Shown piece by piece: positions 59,350 to 64,000 of a stretch of 64,000 nucleotides of DNA; within the stretch, counting starts at the first letter, position 1; each line of letters starts with the position of its first letter. Below the pieces are notes generated by a model that was not told the origin of the DNA, did no database searches, and saw only the letters and a program-made list of their open reading frames with translations. Position numbers and translations under genes: made by a program. This DNA comes from an uncultured Nioella sp. (GTDB taxonomy: Bacteria > Pseudomonadota > Alphaproteobacteria > Rhodobacterales > Rhodobacteraceae), in the NCBI GenBank assembly GCA_947495575.1, contig CANLZL010000001.1, forward strand, positions 62,001 through 126,000. Direction: 5' to 3'.

Positions 59350-60265
59350 GCGTCTTGTTCTGCTGGCCATTTTGCTCTTTTGCGGTGTGGCCTGGGGGCT
59401 GTCCATTCCGCTTGGAAAAATCGCTGTCACGCATGGCTATCGCGATTTCGGCATCATCTTCTGGCAGTTTACCGTCGGTTCTGTCCTTTTGGGTGCGGCA
59501 AACCTGATACGAGGCAAATCTCTGCCGCTGACCCGCGCGCCAGTGATTTTCTATGTCGTGATCGCTCTGGTCGGAACACTGCTGCCAAATTGGGCCAGCT
59601 ACACCGCCGCGATCCACTTGCCTGCAGGTATCATCGCCATCTTGATCGCACTTGTGCCGATGTTTGCCTTTCCCATCGCGCTCGCGCTCAGGAATGACAG
59701 CTTTTCCAAGCGGCGGTTCCTTGGGTTGGCAATCGGGTTAACTGCGATTTGGATGATTGTGGGACCGGAGGCCAGCCTGCCCGATCCCGCGATGGTGCTG
59801 TTTGTACCGCTCGGCCTTGTTGCGCCATTCCTTTATGCCTGCGAGGCCAATTTTGTTTCGCTCAAACAACCAGAGGGGTTGGACGCTATTCAGGTCCTTT
59901 TAGGAGGGTCTTTGGTTGGCATGGTGTTTAGCCTGCCTTTGGCTCTGGCCACGGGTGAATGGATCGACCCGCGTCCACCATATGTCCTGGCGGATTTTGC
60001 TGTTGTGGCCTCGGCCTGCCTGCATGCTTCCGCCTATTCGTGTTATGTCTATATCGTTTCGCGCGGCGGCGCGGTCTTTGCTGCACAGGTCAGCTATCTG
60101 GTGACAGGTGCAGCTGTGATCTGGTCGGGCCTATTGCTTGGGGAAAGCTATTCCATCTGGGTCTGGGGCGCTTTTGTGCTGATGTTTTTGGGCCTCTTTC
60201 TTGTGCAACCCCGCCCAAAACAGACGCTTGCGGTTGCCCCGGTGCTGGGGGATGATGGGGCCTGA
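59336..60265 (+). CDS. EamA/DMT-family permease
   Basis: 309 aa from ATG 59336, which lies inside the end of the phosphoesterase gene. Ten hydrophobic segments are arranged as two EamA repeats (about residues 5-140 and 150-290). ILLFCGVAWGLSIPLGKIAV and SYTAAIHLPAGIIAILIALVPMFAF are typical of the first repeat. It is an exporter or importer of small metabolites, with substrate unknown. It is followed closely by the SLC13 gene. Confidence 0.9.
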   Translation: MARSERLVLLAILLFCGVAWGLSIPLGKIAVTHGYRDFGIIFWQFTVGSVLLGAANLIRGKSLPLTRAPVIFYVVIALVGTLLPNWASYTAAIHLPAGIIAILIALVPMFAFPIALALRNDSFSKRRFLGLAIGLTAIWMIVGPEASLPDPAMVLFVPLGLVAPFLYACEANFVSLKQPEGLDAIQVLLGGSLVGMVFSLPLALATGEWIDPRPPYVLADFAVVASACLHASAYSCYVYIVSRGGAVFAAQVSYLVTGAAVIWSGLLLGESYSIWVWGAFVLMFLGLFLVQPRPKQTLAVAPVLGDDGA

Positions 60266-60286
60266 ATTTTCTGGTCCGGGAACGCT

Positions 60287-62065
60287 ATGCTGGTAGACCT
60301 CCTTTCGCCTCAAATGCAGGCGGTGCTGACCTTGGCGGTTGTGCTGGGCATGTTCGTGCTCTTCATCCGTGAGACCTATCCTACAGAAGTTGTTGCCATA
60401 ACGGGTGCCGCCACAATGTTGGCGGCAGGGTTTTTGCCGTATCAATCGGCCCTTGATGTTCTGTCGAACCCCGCGCCCTGGACCATCGGGGCGATGTTCA
60501 TCACCATGGGCGCGCTGGTCAGAACCGGCGCGCTGGCCCGCTTTACGGAATATGCCGAGGCGCAGGCCAAAACCCGACCCGCCGTGGCCCTTGCCGCGCT
60601 GCTGGCCTTTGTTGTCATCGCTTCAGCCTTTGTTTCAAATACCCCTGTTGTCGTGGTGATGATCCCGGTTTTCGTGCAAATTGCCCGGTCGCTTGGAAAG
60701 CCTGCCTCGAAGCTGCTGATTCCGCTGTCCTACGGCGCGATCATGGGGGGCACGCTGACGCTTATTGGCACCTCGACCAACCTGCTGGTCGATGGTGTGG
60801 CCCGCGCCAATGGGATGGAGGCGTTTTCGATTTTCGAGGTCACGCCCGTGGGCATTGTCGTTGTCGCGTGGGGTATGATCTATCTGGCGGTGTTTGGCCC
60901 CAAGCTATTGCCTGAGCGTGATACGATGGCCGATCTGCTGTCGGGCCGAAAACGCATGAAATTCTTTACTGAAGTGGCTGTGCCCGAGGGATCAGCCTTT
61001 ATTGGGCAAAAAGCCACCGAGATTGACCTCTTCCGGTCAAACGGCGTTCGCCTGATCGACGTGTTGCGTGGCGATGCCTCGCTACGACGTAACATGGCCG
61101 CGGTTGAGGTCGAGGCGGGCGACCGCGTTGTTCTGCGCACGGATATGAGTGAGGTTCTGGGCCTTCAGGCCTCCAAGGACCTGAAAACGGTGGACAAGCT
61201 CAGCTCGGTTCAGACCACGACAGTCGAAGTGCTGATAACACCGGGCTGCAAAATGGTGGGTCGCTCTCTGGGGGCCATGCGCCTGCGACGCCGCTATGGT
61301 GTCTACCCGCTGGCGGTGCATCGCCGAAACCAAAATATTGGCAGGCAGCTGGATGACCTGATTGTTCGGGTCGGCGACACTTTGTTGCTAGAGGGTGATC
61401 CGGCCGATATCGGCCGCCTTGCCAGCGATATGGACCTTGTGAACGTGGCCCAACCGACCGAGCAGGCCTATCGCCGTAAAAAAGCCCCCATCGCCTTTGC
61501 AGCTATGGCCGGCATTGTCATTCTGGCGGGGCTTGGCGTGGCCCCGATCTTTTTCCTCGCCATTATCGCTGTGGCGGTTGTTCTCTTCACCCGCTGCATC
61601 GACGCGGAAGAAGCCTTTGCTTTTATCGACGGACGGCTTCTGGCGCTGATTTTCTCAATGCTCGCGATTGGCGCCGCTCTTGAAAACACCGGCGCAGTGG
61701 CCTTGGTGGTTGAGGCACTGGCCCCCAATCTTGCCGGATTGCCGCCCTTCCTGCTGGTATGGGCCATCTATCTTATCACGTCGGTTTTGACCGAACTGGT
61801 GTCCAACAATGCCGTTGCTGTGGTTGTGACGCCTGTCGCCATTGGCCTGGGATCCGCGCTTGGCATTGACCCGCGACCTTTGGTTATTGCGGTGATGATT
61901 GCCGCATCGGCCAGTTTCGCCACGCCCATTGGCTACCAGACCAACATGCTGGTCTATGGTCCCGGCGGCTATCGGTTCACCGATTTCATGAAAATTGGCG
62001 TCCCGCTAAACCTGTCCATGGGGATCGTGGCGAGCCTTGTGATCCCGTTGATCTGGCCGCTCTGA
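60287..62065 (+). CDS. SLC13/DASS-family permease with two RCK_C domains
   Basis: 592 aa. The N-terminal and C-terminal membrane halves (about residues 1-200 and 400-592) carry the DASS motifs SNTPVVVVMIPVF, GTLTLIGTSTNLLV and SNNAVAVVVTPVAIGLGSALGIDP plus SFATPIGYQTNMLVYGPGGY. Two cytoplasmic RCK_C (TrkA-C) domains lie between them (about 215-290 and 300-385; GDRVVLRTDMSEVLG, GDTLLLEGDPADIGRLA). The family imports dicarboxylates, sulfate or other anions with sodium. The substrate is not evident. Confidence 0.92.
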   Translation: MLVDLLSPQMQAVLTLAVVLGMFVLFIRETYPTEVVAITGAATMLAAGFLPYQSALDVLSNPAPWTIGAMFITMGALVRTGALARFTEYAEAQAKTRPAVALAALLAFVVIASAFVSNTPVVVVMIPVFVQIARSLGKPASKLLIPLSYGAIMGGTLTLIGTSTNLLVDGVARANGMEAFSIFEVTPVGIVVVAWGMIYLAVFGPKLLPERDTMADLLSGRKRMKFFTEVAVPEGSAFIGQKATEIDLFRSNGVRLIDVLRGDASLRRNMAAVEVEAGDRVVLRTDMSEVLGLQASKDLKTVDKLSSVQTTTVEVLITPGCKMVGRSLGAMRLRRRYGVYPLAVHRRNQNIGRQLDDLIVRVGDTLLLEGDPADIGRLASDMDLVNVAQPTEQAYRRKKAPIAFAAMAGIVILAGLGVAPIFFLAIIAVAVVLFTRCIDAEEAFAFIDGRLLALIFSMLAIGAALENTGAVALVVEALAPNLAGLPPFLLVWAIYLITSVLTELVSNNAVAVVVTPVAIGLGSALGIDPRPLVIAVMIAASASFATPIGYQTNMLVYGPGGYRFTDFMKIGVPLNLSMGIVASLVIPLIWPL

Positions 62066-62066
62066 C

Positions 62067-62705
62067 ATGGCCACCCGCGTTGACTTGTCCACCTGGCCTC
62101 GTGCTGATCAGTTCCGGTTTTTCCGCAGCTATGACCGGCCGCATTACGCCACATCTGTTCGGTTGGATATGAGCCACGTGATGCGTATGAAGGCTGATCA
62201 TGGCCTCTCACCTTACCGCGCCGCGCTCTTTGCAATCGGGGCGGGCATCCATGGCGTGCCTGAGTTGTTGATGCGCTTTCGTGGCGATGTGGTCTGGGCC
62301 CATGACGGGGTGGAGCTGTCCTTTACCGTGCCCACGCCCGCAGGCAGTTTCAACTATGCCTACTTGCCATTCGATCCCGATTTTTCTCGCTTCGACCAAA
62401 TGGCACAGGCCGAGATTGCCCGCGCAGCCGCAGAGACACAGCTTGATGCCAACAATGGCGACCGCGACGACCTCGCTTATCTCTCCTGCATGCCATGGCT
62501 CGATTACACGTCGATCAACAATGCGCTGTCTGGCCCAGATGACTGCATCCCGCGCGTGTCATGGGGCAAGATCGTGCCCAAGGGATCGGGGTTTGAAATG
62601 GCCATGACCCTGGAAGTGCATCATGCCTTGGTGGATGGCGCGCAGGTCGGGGCGTTTTTCCAGATTGTTCAAGAGGCGCTGTTAGGCCTGTCTGCCGAAA
62701 ACTGA
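62067..62705 (+). CDS. chloramphenicol acetyltransferase-like acyltransferase
   Basis: 212 aa, 1 base after the SLC13 stop. It shows the CAT fold throughout: RADQFRFFRSYDRPHYATSVRLD near the N-terminus, SPYRAALFAIGAGIHGVPELLMRF, the hydrophobic core YLSCMPWLDYTSI, and the catalytic HHALVDGAQVGAFFQ (about residues 190-204, H-H-x-x-x-D-G). Real chloramphenicol resistance should not be assumed, as many environmental CAT-like proteins acylate other substrates. Confidence 0.9.
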   Translation: MATRVDLSTWPRADQFRFFRSYDRPHYATSVRLDMSHVMRMKADHGLSPYRAALFAIGAGIHGVPELLMRFRGDVVWAHDGVELSFTVPTPAGSFNYAYLPFDPDFSRFDQMAQAEIARAAAETQLDANNGDRDDLAYLSCMPWLDYTSINNALSGPDDCIPRVSWGKIVPKGSGFEMAMTLEVHHALVDGAQVGAFFQIVQEALLGLSAEN

Positions 62706-62708
62706 TCC

Positions 62709-63515
62709 TTAGCCGGGTTTGCGGGCCGCGAGGATATGCGCGGATGCAGTGAAAACAGCTGCGCCATCCTGATCAGCGAAGGCCGCAAGATCGCGCTCGG
62801 CGCTTTCGAGGACCGAGGCGATATGCGTCTCATCCAAATGAATATCAAAAAGCGGCAACCACCCGCGCAATTCGGCCTCGACCATTGTTCGGATGTTGGG
62901 AAACCGGGCTGTTTCAGCCAATGTGGCCACACGGATATCGGACAAACCCGCATCCGCCATGATCCCGGTCACCTTGTTGGCATTCCCAAGCGAAAAGGGC
63001 AGAGCAACCGCCTGCGCAGCGTCCTTGCCCACCTCGCTTTCGATCAGTGCAACCAGCGCGCCATAGGCGGGGTTTGCTGACAGGGAATTCCAAACAGATA
63101 CCACGCAGTGACCACCGGGTTTCAGGACACGGGAGACGTTTTGCATTGCCGCGTTTTGATCCTGAAAGAACATCATCCCAAATTGGGACAGCACCACATC
63201 AAAGCTGGCGTCGGAAAACCCCATCTCCTCGGCGGTCGCGCTCTGCCATTCGATATCCGGGGCAAGCTCCCGCGCGACGGCCATCATTCCGGGGGCAGGA
63301 TCAACGCCCACAACACGGCCCTGATCACCCATGGATTTCCGCAAATCGCGGGCCAATACGCCAGTCCCGCAGGCCAGGTCCAAAACATGCGCCTGCGGGT
63401 CAATTTCGGCTGCCACGATCATGTGCTTTGTCCATGCGCCGAACAGAGCCGGTACAAAAAGCGTTTCATACCCGCGGGCTGCCTGAACCAGGTCTTCCGT
63501 GGTCGGGTCGGCCAT
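62709..63515 (-). CDS. class I SAM-dependent methyltransferase
   Basis: 268 aa from ATG 63515, which follows GGGAGG by seven bases. Motif I is VLDLACGTGVLARDL (about residues 41-55), motif II VVGVDPAPGMMAVARELAPDIEW, and motif post-I FDVVLSQFGMMFFQD. RVLKPGGHCVVSVWN is the methyltransferase-11 signature. It resembles UbiE/ menaquinone-type and small-molecule methyltransferases. The substrate is unknown. It is convergent with the CAT-like gene. Confidence 0.9.
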   Translation of the reverse strand: MADPTTEDLVQAARGYETLFVPALFGAWTKHMIVAAEIDPQAHVLDLACGTGVLARDLRKSMGDQGRVVGVDPAPGMMAVARELAPDIEWQSATAEEMGFSDASFDVVLSQFGMMFFQDQNAAMQNVSRVLKPGGHCVVSVWNSLSANPAYGALVALIESEVGKDAAQAVALPFSLGNANKVTGIMADAGLSDIRVATLAETARFPNIRTMVEAELRGWLPLFDIHLDETHIASVLESAERDLAAFADQDGAAVFTASAHILAARKPG

Positions 63516-63625
63516 TCGATTTCCTCCCCATGGGGTCAATCCAATGGCACTATTTTGCGTATGAGGTGCCGGTAAGGCAACGCACCCTGCAGATCGGCAC
63601 TGAAATCAGCGCCTTCTGGCTGGCG

Positions 63626-64000
63626 CTAGTCTTCTGGCCCAACCCATGCAAAGGGGTTATGCGCGACTTCCCAAAGATGCCCGTCAGGATCGGCGAAATA
63701 GCCGTGATAGCCGCCCCAGTTGGCCCGCGTCGGCGCCTTTACCTCGCGTGCCCCGGCGGCGATGGCCTTTGCCATTACCTCATGCACTTCCTCCTCGGAA
63801 TGTACATTATGGGATAGGCTGAAACCGCGATACCCGCTGCCGGCCGCAGGCACGCCCGCGTCCTCGGCCAAAAGGGCGCGCGGTGCCAGACCCAACCATG
63901 TTCCGTTTAGCGTAAAAAAATGTACGCCCGCAGGAAAATCCAATCGCGGCAATCCCAGACCATCCTCGTAAAACGCGCGGGATATTTCCAGATCTTCAAC
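63626..64000 (-). CDS. VOC-family protein, partial (5' end outside window)
   Basis: The frame enters from the right edge and stops at 63626, giving 125 codons. The visible part has DLEISRAFYEDGLGLPRLDFPAGVHFFTLNGTWLGLAPRALLAED near its start, and NWGGYHGYFADPDGHLWEVAHNP at the end. The latter is the typical last strand of a glyoxalase/bleomycin-resistance (VOC) domain, with a metal-binding Glu in LWEV. Only the first few residues are missing. The function is unknown. Confidence 0.88.
   Translation of the reverse strand, partial: VEDLEISRAFYEDGLGLPRLDFPAGVHFFTLNGTWLGLAPRALLAEDAGVPAAGSGYRGFSLSHNVHSEEEVHEVMAKAIAAGAREVKAPTRANWGGYHGYFADPDGHLWEVAHNPFAWVGPED

Noticed and set aside
62067-62705. Chloramphenicol resistance gene
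   Set aside because: The CAT fold and HHxxxDG motif are present, but the gene sits in a chromosomal operon with transporters and shows no mobile context, so resistance is not supported.
1-64000. CRISPR arrays, rRNA, intact insertion sequences or prophage
   Set aside because: No regular repeat-spacer pattern, rRNA signature, transposase or phage structural gene was recognised on either strand.

Overview
The window is chromosomal DNA of an alphaproteobacterium, almost certainly a marine Rhodobacteraceae (Roseobacter-group) species. Grounds: the nrdR-ribD-ribE-ribB-ribH-nusB gene order, MmcB, a tRNA-His with A73 and no encoded G-1 (an alphaproteobacterial peculiarity), small proteins I recall from Rhodobacterales (DUF6476-like, DUF6324-like, a 59-aa Flp-pilin-like protein), RpoH beside an RluA-type pseudouridine synthase, and a high-GC coding style. 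No rRNA, CRISPR array, prophage or intact insertion sequence was seen.

Layout. 0-3 kb: 5' part of dnaG (minus), a tiny pilin-like gene, yjbQ, a secreted protein of unknown function, and two perfect DnaA boxes in front of nrdR. 3-12.6 kb: riboflavin genes ribD ... ribE-unknown-ribB(X)-ribH-nusB on the plus strand, interrupted by an inverted capsule module (kpsS, a Wza/KpsD-type export lipoprotein, kpsC). 12.6-18.4 kb: accessory metabolic and regulatory genes (ICMT-type methyltransferase, iodotyrosine-deiodinase-like flavoprotein, a cupin-ArsR-SRPBCC operon with a clear promoter/operator, mmcB, a MarR-GNAT fusion) and tRNA-His. 18.4-19.9 kb: a graveyard with remnants of a TRAP permease and a dioxygenase-reductase ferredoxin domain. 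19.9-23.6 kb: a MarR regulator divergent from hmgA-maiA-fahA (homogentisate degradation). 23.6-24.5 kb: two more pseudogenes. 25.4-28.6 kb: aldehyde dehydrogenase, saccharopine dehydrogenase and Lrp/AsnC regulator, probably lysine catabolism. 28.7-32 kb: a fused E1 alpha/beta 2-oxoacid dehydrogenase overlapping an atypical acyltransferase. 32-36.6 kb: three secreted or membrane-anchored proteins, one an FGE/SUMF1-fold protein. 36.7-40.6 kb: a tightly overlapped UbiA-HAD / GtrA / DprE1-like / DprE2-like operon, resembling the polyprenyl-phosphoryl-arabinose pathway. 40.8-46 kb: a coiled-coil/Sel1/peptidoglycan-binding protein, GFA protein, DUF6476-like protein and RluA-type synthase with overlapping start codons, and rpoH behind a heat-shock-type promoter. 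46-50.8 kb: Gfo/Idh/MocA oxidoreductase, flavin-dependent halogenase, DksA-type zinc-finger protein, secreted peptide and a LuxR-type regulator with an NTF2-like sensor domain. 50.9-58.4 kb: pepF, envelope proteins, EEP nuclease, DjlA-like co-chaperone, GNAT, VOC, 5-formyl-THF cyclo-ligase and a second NTF2-LuxR regulator paralog. 58.5-64 kb: a plus-strand run of TIGR00282 phosphoesterase, EamA permease, SLC13 transporter and CAT-like acyltransferase, then a SAM methyltransferase and a partial VOC protein on the minus strand.

The strongest candidates for undescribed biology are: the E1-fusion plus acyltransferase pair, whose acyltransferase lacks the usual malonyl-binding Arg and oxyanion Gln; the two NTF2-LuxR cassettes, each preceded by a different short protein, one of them behind a 24-bp perfect palindrome; the arabinose-donor-like operon in a Gram-negative; and the halogenase locus. 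All functions are read from motifs and context; nothing was verified by database search.
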